Of a stretch of 64,000 nucleotides of DNA, positions 54,035-63,593 are shown piece by piece. The translations under genes and the position numbers were made by a program. The DNA is taken from NCBI RefSeq assembly GCF_001442625.1, contig NZ_LMZQ01000013.1:238121-302120 (forward strand), written 5' to 3'. The stretch is from Pedobacter ginsenosidimutans. GTDB lineage: Bacteria > Bacteroidota > Bacteroidia > Sphingobacteriales > Sphingobacteriaceae. A model generated the notes under the pieces. That model had not been told where the DNA came from. It made no database searches and worked only from the letters and a program-made list of their open reading frames with translations. How positions within the stretch are numbered: position 1 is the first letter of the stretch; every line of letters begins with the position of its first letter.

Positions 54035-54628
54035 CTAAAAAAGGCATGGAAACAGAAGAAAGTAAAATATGGAAATATAATCCAGGTAAGTTTTATTTTC
54101 TTTCATCACTTTGATCACCTGGTTTGCCTTCACCATATGGTCTTTCACCGCATCCCGGCTGATCGATAAATGCTCGGCAACTTCATTATAGGTCATTTCC
54201 CTGAAACGGATCATTTCAAAAACGAGCTTTCTTTTCGGCGGGAGGCAGCTCAGGGTGTTACGCAGGGTTCCAAGGTCATGTGTGGCATCAATACGTTTCT
54301 CAGGCAACATCTCTTCTTGTTCTTTTGCAAAATAAGCCTCCAGTTCGGCCTTCATCTTTTTACTCCTAGACATGTTTCTAAGCCATGTGAAAACAATGTT
54401 TTTCGAAACTGTTGATATATATCCTTTGATCCCGATTTCGGGATTGATATAGTCGCGGGTCTTCCAGAGGTGAAGAAAAACATCATGGGTCAGTTCCTCG
54501 GCACTTTCCCTCGAAAGGGTATACCGGAAACAATATGTAAAAATCTGCTGATGGAACATAGCGTAGATATTTTCAAAGGCTTCCCGGTTTCCTTCCTTAA
54601 AGTTCTGAATAACATCATGACCAAGCAT
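54035..54628 (-). CDS. ECF RNA polymerase sigma factor
   Basis: A 197-residue ECF sigma factor. Region 2 is FENIYAMFHQQIFTYCFRYTLSRESAEELTHDVFLHLWKTRDYI and region 4 is LSCLPPKRKLVFEMIRFREMTYNEVAEHLSISRDAVKDHMVKANQVIKV. The C-terminus is a hydrophobic tail (ISIFYFLLFPCLF). It is separated from fecR by a long 219-base gap containing two GGGTAG copies. Confidence 0.93.
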   Translation of the reverse strand: MLGHDVIQNFKEGNREAFENIYAMFHQQIFTYCFRYTLSRESAEELTHDVFLHLWKTRDYINPEIGIKGYISTVSKNIVFTWLRNMSRSKKMKAELEAYFAKEQEEMLPEKRIDATHDLGTLRNTLSCLPPKRKLVFEMIRFREMTYNEVAEHLSISRDAVKDHMVKANQVIKVMKENKTYLDYISIFYFLLFPCLF

Positions 54629-54753
54629 AGAATAGCAGATTAATTTAAGGACAAATAAAACGTTTCGATGTTAAGCGGAATTATTTAGGCTGTTAAGTTT
54701 GTGTTAAACTCGCTCTGGCACTCCTCCCAATACAAAATCCATCCATGCTCCCA

Positions 54754-56121
54754 TTATCTTAATACCCTGATCGGGATAGGCAGCAGATCGTCTTTATCCC
54801 TTGAATCGAACAATTTGTTTAGATTTTTACTACCTGAGGCGGACCGCACTCCTGCTTTGGCAATCCCAGTGATCCTGGATATCGCCAATTGTGTAAGGGT
54901 TTCATCTGGATCACCCAATTGTTTCAGTGGCAAGGCAGATAGTTCATCTGAAAACACATCGGGTGAGAGTCCCGTAGTATAATCTCCTTTCCCCTGTGAG
55001 TTATAGATCTTAAACACCAGCGGCCAGAGCACCCAGCCATTTACCTGCGAAGGTGTACGGTGATCGGCAAGTTCGAACTCTGCCATATCCTTGCCTAATG
55101 TAGCCTCTCCAATCCGCGTTGTCTGAAAATGAGGAGGCAAACTATTGATCAGAAGTTCTGCAGCAGAAGCGGTATGTCTTCCGGTGAGGATGAAAATTCT
55201 GTTTATATTCAGCCTCAGGCTGGTATACTGACTATAATTGAGTGGTCTGAACAATTTACTGATCTCTTCCCCAAAGCTATGTCTTTGTGTCCCGGCATTG
55301 GCATTCCCACGATATTCCAAAAAAATTGCATTTTCGTTTGCCCTGGTAATCATCGCTGCGAGTGCTGCCGCCACAGAAACTTCTCCACCGGTATTGTAGC
55401 GCATGTCAAGAATAAGTTCGGTTACCTGCTGCCCCTGAAAGCTGGCAAACACCTCCTTGAGCCTATTCAAGGCTTTGGTATCAAAATTATTTAAGAATAT
55501 ATAGCCTATCTTTTTCCCTTCTCTTTCCCACACCTGAGTGGTATAAACCGGATTTGGCTTTAGATATCCATTAATGTTATAGGCTGTATTTACCCCTTCC
55601 ACCTGCAGCACAATACTTCCTTTTTTGAGGCTGGCCTCGCTCAGTGCAGCAATATTAGCGGAATTAACCGTTACGCCATTGATCATATTGACTTTATCGC
55701 CCCGCCGTAAGCCTGCCTGATAACCGTCCGAACCCGGTACGGAGAGCCTTACAATGGTCTGCTCGGCCCCAGCTTTAGAGATGGTAACCAGATCCACTCC
55801 AAAATCAGAATAGAGGGTGCGTGGGTAACTCTGTGGAACATCGGGATTGAGCAATTGGGAAAAGTGGTCTGCATTGTTTTTTATAGAAGCAAAAAAACTT
55901 AAAGGATCTTGATTATAGTTTGGTTTATTGGGGAGCGAACTGTTCCAATAGTAATAAACCTTCATGCTGTCCAGCACCCAGTCATTGATAAATTCGTTGG
56001 TTCCGGGATCAAAAACAGGGTCTTTTTCTTTTTTACAACCGCCGGTCAATATAAGGTTCAGCAATAATACAGAAAGGCAGCCCCTTCTTATTTTATTCTT
56101 AAAATACAATAAATAGACCAT
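54754..56121 (-). CDS. S41-family peptidase lipoprotein
   Basis: A 455-residue exported protease. The signal is RRGCLSVLLLNLILTGGC followed by KKEKDP, a lipobox. A PDZ-like domain lies at about 118-180 (VRLSVPGSDGYQAGLRRGDKVNMINGVTV) and the S41 tail-specific-protease domain at about 200-400. The Ser-Lys dyad is visible: GRHTASAAELL (S319) and ATLGKDM (K344), 25 residues apart as in Tsp. RYNTGGEV is the conserved substrate-cleft segment. It is transcribed alone, downstream of nothing obvious, and faces the sigma gene tail to tail in the same direction. Target proteins unknown. Confidence 0.9.
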   Translation of the reverse strand: MVYLLYFKNKIRRGCLSVLLLNLILTGGCKKEKDPVFDPGTNEFINDWVLDSMKVYYYWNSSLPNKPNYNQDPLSFFASIKNNADHFSQLLNPDVPQSYPRTLYSDFGVDLVTISKAGAEQTIVRLSVPGSDGYQAGLRRGDKVNMINGVTVNSANIAALSEASLKKGSIVLQVEGVNTAYNINGYLKPNPVYTTQVWEREGKKIGYIFLNNFDTKALNRLKEVFASFQGQQVTELILDMRYNTGGEVSVAAALAAMITRANENAIFLEYRGNANAGTQRHSFGEEISKLFRPLNYSQYTSLRLNINRIFILTGRHTASAAELLINSLPPHFQTTRIGEATLGKDMAEFELADHRTPSQVNGWVLWPLVFKIYNSQGKGDYTTGLSPDVFSDELSALPLKQLGDPDETLTQLAISRITGIAKAGVRSASGSKNLNKLFDSRDKDDLLPIPIRVLR

Positions 56122-56201
56122 TGCCAGTTCCCATGATTAAGTCATCAAATTAGGTGCTGAAAATTAATTTAGTGTTAGATACCGGTTATCATTAAATAAA
56201 C

Positions 56202-56249
56202 AAAAATGAGGAAGCCGGCTTCCACACCGGCTTCAAATTCCTCTGTTTT
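56202..56249. terminator. Bidirectional terminator-like hairpin
   Basis: GAAGCCGG/CCGGCTTC forms an 8-bp GC-rich stem with an 8-base loop, flanked by five A residues on the left and six T residues on the right, so it could terminate in either direction. Confidence 0.55.
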
Positions 56250-56689
56250 TTAAACAAATCTCCCGAAAACAAATGCCTTTGAAGATTTGGTAAATGTAAT
56301 AATTTTTTAGAAAATACGTCATTTTTTAACGTATTTATCTGTTTATTAATCATTTCAAATCCATAATTAAAGGTAAAAAAGAAATCCGACGGATGGAGCG
56401 CCGACTTAATCCGCCACAAGGCCCGCCTATTTTTTATTTAACCAACAATTAACATAAACATGCAGAACTGGCCGTAACGGAAAAGCCAAATTTAAAAAAC
56501 TCATATTTACTTGTTGGCAACGTTTATTGACTAAAACCCTTTAGAGGCGTTTATTAGTTGGCGGCAACCAGCCAAGCTGTAGATCAGGGAAAAACGACAA
56601 ACTGGGAGGCGGCTAGTAAACTAAATAGGAGGACGATGAATTTACGGTCCTATAATAATACTTTAACACTGAGCCTTTATCTTCGCAAC

Positions 56690-56757
56690 ATCATAATTTG
56701 GTTAGCAATATTATTTGAATGTTAAGGTCTGGACTTGTTTCCGGACCTTTCTTTTTT
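56690..56757 (+). ncRNA. Candidate small RNA with intrinsic terminator
   Basis: AAGGTCTGGA pairs with TCCGGACCTT (10 bp, one G-U) and is followed by TCTTTTTT on the + strand (56724-56757), a convincing terminator. There is no + strand protein gene upstream. TATCTTCG at 56678-56685 fits the -7 consensus at 7 of 8 positions, placing a start near 56690. No -33 box is evident. A 19-codon frame inside (MLRSGLVSGPFFFPLRLLP) is probably accidental. Confidence 0.3.
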
Positions 56758-56791
56758 CCACTACGCCTATTACCTTAGATAATCAGGTACA

Positions 56792-57052
56792 TTAACCTTT
56801 TACAGCCATTCCCTGAAGCTCATTATGGAGCTGAAAATCACCAGCAAGCTTCCGAATTTCCTCTCTACTGACCGTATCCGGATCGTTAAACTGCCGGTAC
56901 ATCAGTCCCGATGAGATTTCTAACATTCCAGTATCTGTACTTAGAACCAGATGTGAATCGGAAGCAAAAACGGAGATAAAATCCCCGATTTCAGGCCTGA
57001 ACTCGGTCAGTCTGATCAAGAGTTCATAATACAGATAAAGTGGAAATTTCAT
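56792..57052 (-). CDS. Hypothetical protein
   Basis: An 86-residue protein (MKFPLYLYYELLIRLTEFRPEIGDFISVFASDSHLV...) with no signal peptide and no family I recognise. The start is taken at the ATG at 57052; a TTG six codons earlier is the alternative. The + strand terminator of the small RNA candidate ends 34 bases away on the other side of its stop. The divergently placed gene at 57176 is also unknown. Confidence 0.5.
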   Translation of the reverse strand: MKFPLYLYYELLIRLTEFRPEIGDFISVFASDSHLVLSTDTGMLEISSGLMYRQFNDPDTVSREEIRKLAGDFQLHNELQGMAVKG

Positions 57053-57175
57053 GAGCACAAAACTAATCAATAATAAATTTAGTATTAAATTATCATTATG
57101 ACAATGTTAATCGTCGTCTTAACGTTAAATTAATCCGGACCGACTGCGTTTCACACAGACTATACCAAATGCGAC

Positions 57176-57612
57176 ATGCTCGGCTTTGATATTATCGATG
57201 GAAAATATAAGTTTGACCTGCAATGGGAATACTTTACCGTTTCCACTGAAATACTACCGGAAAATTACCATCTGGAATATACCGATGAAGAGATCCTGTT
57301 TAGTTTTAATGATGCGATGTACCAACTGAAGAAGATATACACAAGGACGGGCCTTCAGATTTTTTAGCAGAAACGATAGATAAGAAAATCAACTGGGTAA
57401 TAGATGAAATCAATGTAAAGAACCTTCTTCTCGATGAATGCGAATGCTCAGGGGGAAATCTGATAGACAAACCTTTTAAGGCAGATGGAAGTCTTTTTAG
57501 CTACATAGCCTGTATGAAAGGATACAATTTTCAGGAAAATACTGCCGACAAGATTTATTTATTTTATTATGATGATCTGGAAAAGGCAGTGATCTGCCTG
57601 GAATGTACCTGA
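57176..57612 (+). pseudogene. Hypothetical gene with a frameshift in a T6 run
   Basis: The frame from ATG 57176 (MLGFDIIDGKYKFDLQWEYF...KKIYTRTGLQIF) stops at a TAG right after the run ATTTTTT at 57358-57364. The adjacent frame continues openly to TGA at 57612 with coherent protein (LAETIDKKINWVIDEINVKN, LLLDECECSGGNL, IACMKGYNFQENT, YLFYYDDLEKAVICLECT). One extra T would join both into about 145 residues. The protein matches no family I know. It may be a true mutation, a sequencing error or phase variation. Confidence 0.65.
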
Positions 57613-57710
57613 CAAAAACTATTAAGGACTTCTTCTGTGAACCAGTGCTTATTTTAAGAAGAAATTAACAGCTGTCGCCGACAGTCTGTCTACCCAACTG
57701 AAACGCACAA

Positions 57711-58007
57711 TTATAGCCTTTCAGCCTTATTTAGTTTCCTAATCCTACCGCTTACAAAATTGACACTAACATCAGTATAAACTCTTCTGTAAAGCGCAAT
57801 ATGTATCTCTATTTCGGCCAGTTTTTTAAGATATTCTATATACATCGCCTGCATCTGCAACCGTTTAGATTTAATAGATTCGAGTTCATTCCTTGAGCGT
57901 ATACCTTCTTCATCTGTCAGATCATCCTCTTTAGCTTCAATATTTTCTTCCAGTTTAATCAGCAGATTTTTTAAATGCTCATGCTGGCGCCTATTAATTC
58001 CCTGCAT
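57711..58007 (-). CDS. Small coiled-coil hypothetical protein
   Basis: A 98-residue, highly charged protein dominated by helix (HEHLKNLLIKLEENIEAKEDDLTDEEG and RNELESIKSKRLQMQAMYIEYLKKLAEIEIHIALY). There is no signal peptide or membrane helix, so it is cytosolic. No family is recognised. It follows the terminator of the TIG/NHL gene and has no obvious partner. Confidence 0.55.
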   Translation of the reverse strand: MQGINRRQHEHLKNLLIKLEENIEAKEDDLTDEEGIRSRNELESIKSKRLQMQAMYIEYLKKLAEIEIHIALYRRVYTDVSVNFVSGRIRKLNKAERL

Positions 58008-58021
58008 TAATTTTTGTTAAA

Positions 58022-58050
58022 ACCTGGGGAGCATTATCCTCTCCCCAGGT
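58022..58050 (-). terminator. Intrinsic terminator of the TIG/NHL gene
   Basis: ACCTGGGGAG/CTCCCCAGGT is a perfect 10-bp stem with a 9-base loop, 17 bases after the stop of the TIG/NHL gene; minus-strand RNA continues with TTTT. Confidence 0.8.
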
Positions 58051-58066
58051 CAGTAATCAGATCAAT

Positions 58067-60235
58067 TTATTTCAAAAATACTTTCCGGACTGCTTTATTC
58101 ACAGCATCTAAGATGTAGATATTTCCATCCTGATCCATAGCCATGTCGTCCATAGATCCCAGTTTAGCAGCTGCCAATGTTCCATCGGCAAAACCTGAAG
58201 TAAACTTAGCCAGGGTAGAAGCACTTTTTGCTGCAATATCAATCTCCCTGAGTGCATAGTTATTTCGGTCTCCGGCAATCAATTTTCCTGTTCCATAAGG
58301 TATCAATCCACCTGCAATGCTATTAAACCTAGCCTGGGTTCCGATTCCATCTACATAACCAGGATCACTAAAACCTATCCAGTTGATCAGGTTTGATCCA
58401 CCAGATGCTATATATGAAATGGCATTATTGCTTGCAGCGCCAGAATCTACATAATACAGATTGCCTGAGGCATCTACCACAGGGTGTGCCATAGGCCAGA
58501 GCGGCCCGTTAATTTTTGAAAAACCGCCAACGGTATTTACCCTGTTCATTCCCGCAAAGGCGCCGTTAATATTTACATAGAGATTTCCTGCAGCATCAAA
58601 TGTCATCAAACCTGGCGAAAAGCCGGAAACATAAACGGTATTTTGGCCCAAAGGTGTTATTTTTCTAATCTGGTTACGGCCAATATCCGACACATAAATA
58701 TTGTTCTGTTTATCAACGACAATGCCATAAGGGGTGTCAAAAACAATATCGGCACCATTAGCCTGCAATATACTTACGGTACCGTTCTGGGCAATTTTTT
58801 TCACTACATTGTTCGATCGGTCTGTTACATAAACATTCCCGTTGTTATCAACTGCAATGCCGGCCATAAAAGCTCCAAAAGTATTGCTATTTGGTCCCCC
58901 TGCTAAGGTAACCATGCCCGCTCTTCTAAAATCCTGTGCCGCAAGGGCTTCTTGACCCGCGACCATCACTTTTAAACTACCTGTGCTCAAACCTGCCGGA
59001 GCATCCAGTACCAATGTATTTTCGCTTGCAGTTTTTACCATAGCAAGTACGCCATTAAAGTATACTTTGTTATCTGCAGCAGTGGTGGCAAAGCCAGAAC
59101 CCTTTATGGTAACAGTTGTTCCGGCCAAACCATTATCCGGACTAACGGAAAGAATACTCAGGGTCTGATCTTTAAACTGCGGCCCGTCGGCCGCCTGATC
59201 GTTCACTACAACCCTTACATTCCCGCTACCAGTTCCACCTGGTAGTACCAGTTTAATCTGGTTTGCAGAGGCCGATATTACCGGAACGGAAACGCCATTG
59301 ATGAATACCTTATTCTCATCCACTGAGTTACTGAACAAGGTACCGGAAATGGTCATTTCTGTACCTTTTGGTCCGCTTAACGGCGTAACTATACCAATAG
59401 ATGGAGGAGCAACCACGGTGAAAGTTGGCCCGGTAATTTTCTGTCCGTTTATATTTACCGATAGCGGACCTGTTTTTACTCCATCTGGTGCAATTACAAC
59501 AAGTTTTTCCTTGCTGGCTTCCAATACCGTTGCAGCTGTACCATTAAAATCAATAATATTTCCTGTGGCAAGCTCTTCAAAACCTGTACCGGCAATGGTT
59601 ACTTTGGTATTTTTACCTCCGGTTAAAGGTTTAATGTGATCAATAGCCTGGTAGGTAAAGTTTTGGCCTTTTGCTTCTTTTCCGTTTACTTTTACCATGA
59701 TGGCGCCAAAACCTGCATCGGCCGGTACTTCGGCAACAATCAGATTATCTGATAGGCTCACCACGAGTGCGGCTTTACCATTGATAAAAACCGTAGCTGG
59801 TGTGGCTGTACTGCTAAAACCTGCTCCTGTAATCCTGATCTGCGAGCCTGCAGGCCCGTTTGCCGGCAATACTGTTGTGATGGTTAAATCCTGATACGTA
59901 TATGCCCCGATATCAAAACTTTGGGTATCGTACTTTATGGCCAATGCACCGGTAGTACCACCTTCGGGCATACGGATTACCAAAGCTTCGGCTGTTGCAC
60001 TGATTACCTCTGCAGTTTTGCCGCCAATGGTCGCCGAATATTGTTTGATATCGGTACCAAAACCTGTTCCGGTAATGGTTACCAATGTACCCGCATTACC
60101 ACTATTTGGGTAGTAACTTTCTATTTTAAACGTTACTGCCTGAGGTTCGGTTTTATCCTTTTTACAGGCCCCGATGATGAGCATCAAGAAAAGCATCAAT
60201 CCGATACTTAAACTCTTTTTATGTTGAATTATCAT
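58067..60235 (-). CDS. TIG-domain and NHL-repeat surface lipoprotein
   Basis: A 722-residue lipoprotein (signal ..LMLFLMLIIGAC, KKDKTEPQ). Five successive IPT/TIG Ig-like domains occupy about 37-435; each opens like YYPNSGNAGTLVTITGTGFG and repeats PLSGPKGTEMTISGT or VSPDNGLAGTTVTIKGSGF. The C-terminal 280 residues are an NHL-type beta-propeller (GIAVDNNGNVYVTDRSNNVVKKIAQNG, GIVVDKQNNIYVSDIGRNQIRKITPLG). It starts 17 bases after the Oar-like receptor stop and is in its operon. The architecture is built for surface adhesion or glycan/protein binding; no catalysis is indicated. Confidence 0.88.
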   Translation of the reverse strand: MIIQHKKSLSIGLMLFLMLIIGACKKDKTEPQAVTFKIESYYPNSGNAGTLVTITGTGFGTDIKQYSATIGGKTAEVISATAEALVIRMPEGGTTGALAIKYDTQSFDIGAYTYQDLTITTVLPANGPAGSQIRITGAGFSSTATPATVFINGKAALVVSLSDNLIVAEVPADAGFGAIMVKVNGKEAKGQNFTYQAIDHIKPLTGGKNTKVTIAGTGFEELATGNIIDFNGTAATVLEASKEKLVVIAPDGVKTGPLSVNINGQKITGPTFTVVAPPSIGIVTPLSGPKGTEMTISGTLFSNSVDENKVFINGVSVPVISASANQIKLVLPGGTGSGNVRVVVNDQAADGPQFKDQTLSILSVSPDNGLAGTTVTIKGSGFATTAADNKVYFNGVLAMVKTASENTLVLDAPAGLSTGSLKVMVAGQEALAAQDFRRAGMVTLAGGPNSNTFGAFMAGIAVDNNGNVYVTDRSNNVVKKIAQNGTVSILQANGADIVFDTPYGIVVDKQNNIYVSDIGRNQIRKITPLGQNTVYVSGFSPGLMTFDAAGNLYVNINGAFAGMNRVNTVGGFSKINGPLWPMAHPVVDASGNLYYVDSGAASNNAISYIASGGSNLINWIGFSDPGYVDGIGTQARFNSIAGGLIPYGTGKLIAGDRNNYALREIDIAAKSASTLAKFTSGFADGTLAAAKLGSMDDMAMDQDGNIYILDAVNKAVRKVFLK

Positions 60236-60252
60236 AAGATCTATTTTTGATG

Positions 60253-63200
60253 TTAAAAACTATACCTTAATCCCAGTTGCATCTGTACCCTCGAACTAAA
60301 ATAATCGATACTATACGGCTGACCGGGGCTGTTGAAGGTAAATACCGGATAGTTGCCTGCATTTTGCTGTGGCGGAAACAAAGTTGGCGTTAAACCTACA
60401 CTGCTGGTGGAGTTAAAGGTATTTGGCGAAAAATACTGTACGCCCCATGTTTTATTGATGAGATTGGTGAGGTTGATGATATCTAGGTTTAAGCTCAGCG
60501 ACTGCGATTTACTGTTATTTACAAACAGTTCATGTGCCAGATGCAGATCAGCCTGTAAATTCCATGGGGTACGTCCTTTGTTACGCTCGGTAAAATCACC
60601 CCTACGGCTACTCAGGTATTTATTGCCATCGATAAACTGATTAAAGGCTGCCGCCTGCTGTGCAGCGGTTTGATTTGGCAGATCTTTGAAAAACCGGATG
60701 GCTTCTTCACGCAAGGGAATATAAACCAGACTTACCTGTTGCGATAAACCCTGAATGCTGCTGTTTACAATACCATAACTGAATGGACTGCCCGATTGAG
60801 CACTAAAGAATAAACTTAAAGTGGTTCTCCCTGCTTTTTCCCACTCGTGGTTATAGCCGATACTGGACACAATGCGGTGGCGGGTATCGAAATTACTATA
60901 GCTCAATGCCGGATTATTGGGAATTAAAGCTTGGTTTAACTGCCAGTTACTCTCCATGGAGTTACGTACGCCATTGCTTAAATCTTTCGATTCGCCATAG
61001 GTATAAGAAGCTGTAACATTTAAGGCTTTTATAAACGTTTTGGTTACCGTCCCGGTAAGGCTATAGCGGTATCCCTCACTGGTATTGCTCAATAAATAGA
61101 CATTAGAAAAACGGGGATCAACTGTCCCACTATAAACCGGTTGTTGCTTCTGTTTGTCATAACCATAATACAATGGGTTATCTTTTGTATTCAGCTGCTG
61201 AAACAGTACATCTTTTAAACTTTTGGTGTACATCCCTTCAATGGTAAAACGCCAGTCGTTTTCTGTTTGGTAATCGATGCCTAAACTTCCACGGAAGACC
61301 TGTGGCATTACAAAATCGTTATCCACCAGATCGATCTGTGTGCGGCCACTGTTCGGATTATTGATTACAGCACCATTCTGCTCAATAAAATTGCCTATCC
61401 CATTCGGACTTGGTTTAATGGCATCGCTGCCGGGGGCAAAGGGCTGCTGATCGGCCCGCTGATCGAAAGCACCAAAGTTATTGCCCGTATTGTAATACGC
61501 ATAAGCTAACCAGGCAAAAGGAATACGGCCTGTAAATAGGCCAGCTCCTCCCCTTAGAATCAGTTCCTGGTTACCTAGTGCATCATATCTGAAACCCAAA
61601 CGAGGCGATAACTGCACTTTGTTTAAAAATTTATTTTCGATGCGGTTAAGTGGCGTGTAAGTATAAGTATTGCCAAAATTTGGATCAGCCATAATATCCT
61701 TTACCTTATCACTAAGACTTGGCATGGTTGGCAAATTCACCATATCGGCACGTAGCCCTGGCGTAATACTTAATTTATCGCTGATCCTGATTTCGTCCTG
61801 CACATACAAACTGTACATGTTTACATTGAAATCGGCCGCGGGGTTGGCCAACAGGTAATCTCTGCTATTATTGCTGTAATTGTAACTGCCCCTAACCCGG
61901 TAAGGGTTGTTGCTGATAAAATCTTCGATGCTTTGATAATCAACCCGACCGTTCCAGGCATTAACAAAACCATACCGGATGTTGTACAACTCGTTATGCG
62001 TACCCGCTAAGATTTTATGGCGTCCTTTGGTCCAGTTTAAGTTTGCGGTAAATTCCCATGTTTTTTGTTTCATGTTAAAAATACTCGCTTCGCGGTCGGT
62101 ACCCAAATAAATGGTTGTTCCGGGTGTACGGCCTATAATCTGTACCTGTGGCAAAGTAGGGTCGCTCAAAGGATCGCGGTTATCGCTTACATGTGTAAAC
62201 CCTACCAATAAATTTCCAGAGAGTTCATTACTAAACCGGCTTTTCAACTCAGCAACGGTACTGGTCTGGTTATTTTCCTGTTCAAAAGCCATGCTGCTGA
62301 AACGGAAATCCTGCTGATCACGGTCCATATGCGTGGCCTTACTAAAAATGGTATTGTTCCTGATGGCCAATTGGTGTTTATCGCTGATGTTCCAATCTAA
62401 ACGGTTAAAGAATTTTTGCGATTTGTTCGAATTGGTGTATACACCTGCAGTACCTGCATCGAAAACATTGCCATAACGGGTTTTAACTGCATTACTGATT
62501 AAATCAGCATCGGCTACACTTAAAATATGGCTTGTTTCTGCTGTACCTACATACAACTGGCTAGGATCCTGACGATGGGTAATTTCCTCATTGCTAAAAA
62601 AGAACAGTTTGTTTTTAATAATCGGGAAACCGATACGGAAACCTGCCTGGTAGTCTTCAAAATTGCTGTTCATCTTACCCAAACTGCCTACATGGTCGTT
62701 ACCCGTAATGGCTGCATTCCGACCTAAACCATAAACCGAGCCGCTTACTTTATTGGTACCGCTCCGAGTTACGGCATTGATAGATCCGCCTGTAAAATTT
62801 CCAATTTTAACATCAAATGGGGCAAGATAAACCTGCATATCTTCAATGGCATCTAAGGAAACGGGATTGGTACGGGTACTGCTCCCGTTCATGCCCGATG
62901 TACCGGTTTGTCCACCCAGGGAAGGGCTAAAACCAATGGCATCATTATTTACGGCACCATCAATGGTTACGTTGTTGTAACGGAAATTGGTTCCACCGAA
63001 ACTGTTATCGCGGCTTCCCTGCGGGGTCAGCCGGGTAATGTCGGTGATGCTCCGGTTAATGGTGGGCATATTTTTCACCTGTTCGGCACTGATATTTTTA
63101 CCTGTGCCATAATGATCTGCCTTTTGTTTGGGTCTTACCCTGCCTGACACCACTACCGTACTCAGTTCCTGGGCGTTTTCCTGTAGCACAAAATTGAGCT

Positions 63201-63564
63201 GCTGAGCACCCCCCAAACGTACTGCAACATCGCGGAGTACCTCGGTTTTCATTCCAGTGGTAGAAACAGTTAGGATATAAGGTGAACCAATACGTAAATT
63301 GTTTAAAAAGTAACGTCCATCTCCATCGGCAGAAATGGCATAACGGGTCCCCGATGGAGTGTGAAGTGCCACAATGGTTGCTCCAGGTATCGAAATCCCT
63401 TTAGCATCTTTAACCTGCCCCGTTATGGAGCCACTTGTTTCTTGCGCCATACCGTAAAAAGATATGAACAGCAAAGCGCAGAGCATGATTATTTTAAGCC
63501 CAGCCAGTTGCAGAGAAAGCCTCTCCAGCAAAAAGACGGGCGTTGGATATATATTTTTCTTCAT
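60253..63564 (-). CDS. Oar-like TonB-dependent receptor
   Basis: A 1103-residue outer-membrane protein. A long N-terminal leader with a hydrophobic stretch (LKIIMLCALLFISFYGMAQ) is followed by a carboxypeptidase-regulatory-like domain at about 45-130 (ITGQVKDAKGISIPGATIVALHTPSGTRY). A TonB plug (AEQVKNMPTINRSITDITRLTPQG) and a barrel follow. TFRYNNVTIDGAVNNDAIGF and the FTGGSINAVTRSGTNKVSGSVYG region are typical of Oar-like proteins, which lack a SusD partner. No STN domain. It lies between a fasciclin-domain gene and the TIG/NHL gene, 29 bases after the former. Confidence 0.92.
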   Translation of the reverse strand: MKKNIYPTPVFLLERLSLQLAGLKIIMLCALLFISFYGMAQETSGSITGQVKDAKGISIPGATIVALHTPSGTRYAISADGDGRYFLNNLRIGSPYILTVSTTGMKTEVLRDVAVRLGGAQQLNFVLQENAQELSTVVVSGRVRPKQKADHYGTGKNISAEQVKNMPTINRSITDITRLTPQGSRDNSFGGTNFRYNNVTIDGAVNNDAIGFSPSLGGQTGTSGMNGSSTRTNPVSLDAIEDMQVYLAPFDVKIGNFTGGSINAVTRSGTNKVSGSVYGLGRNAAITGNDHVGSLGKMNSNFEDYQAGFRIGFPIIKNKLFFFSNEEITHRQDPSQLYVGTAETSHILSVADADLISNAVKTRYGNVFDAGTAGVYTNSNKSQKFFNRLDWNISDKHQLAIRNNTIFSKATHMDRDQQDFRFSSMAFEQENNQTSTVAELKSRFSNELSGNLLVGFTHVSDNRDPLSDPTLPQVQIIGRTPGTTIYLGTDREASIFNMKQKTWEFTANLNWTKGRHKILAGTHNELYNIRYGFVNAWNGRVDYQSIEDFISNNPYRVRGSYNYSNNSRDYLLANPAADFNVNMYSLYVQDEIRISDKLSITPGLRADMVNLPTMPSLSDKVKDIMADPNFGNTYTYTPLNRIENKFLNKVQLSPRLGFRYDALGNQELILRGGAGLFTGRIPFAWLAYAYYNTGNNFGAFDQRADQQPFAPGSDAIKPSPNGIGNFIEQNGAVINNPNSGRTQIDLVDNDFVMPQVFRGSLGIDYQTENDWRFTIEGMYTKSLKDVLFQQLNTKDNPLYYGYDKQKQQPVYSGTVDPRFSNVYLLSNTSEGYRYSLTGTVTKTFIKALNVTASYTYGESKDLSNGVRNSMESNWQLNQALIPNNPALSYSNFDTRHRIVSSIGYNHEWEKAGRTTLSLFFSAQSGSPFSYGIVNSSIQGLSQQVSLVYIPLREEAIRFFKDLPNQTAAQQAAAFNQFIDGNKYLSSRRGDFTERNKGRTPWNLQADLHLAHELFVNNSKSQSLSLNLDIINLTNLINKTWGVQYFSPNTFNSTSSVGLTPTLFPPQQNAGNYPVFTFNSPGQPYSIDYFSSRVQMQLGLRYSF

Positions 63565-63593
63565 CAGTTTAATTTTAATTGCCTTGCGTTTTC

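Larger units (their letters stand above)
56122..56791. other. Intergenic region with two hairpins
   Basis: No protein gene is credible here; a short minus-strand frame at 56192-56419 crosses a hairpin and has no family features. The region holds a bidirectional hairpin (56202-56249) and a possible small RNA ending in a + strand terminator (56690-56757), both listed separately. Confidence 0.5.

Noticed and set aside
56192..56419. 75-codon minus-strand ORF in the intergenic region
   Set aside because: It crosses the hairpin at 56202-56249 and shows no signal, domain or coding character.
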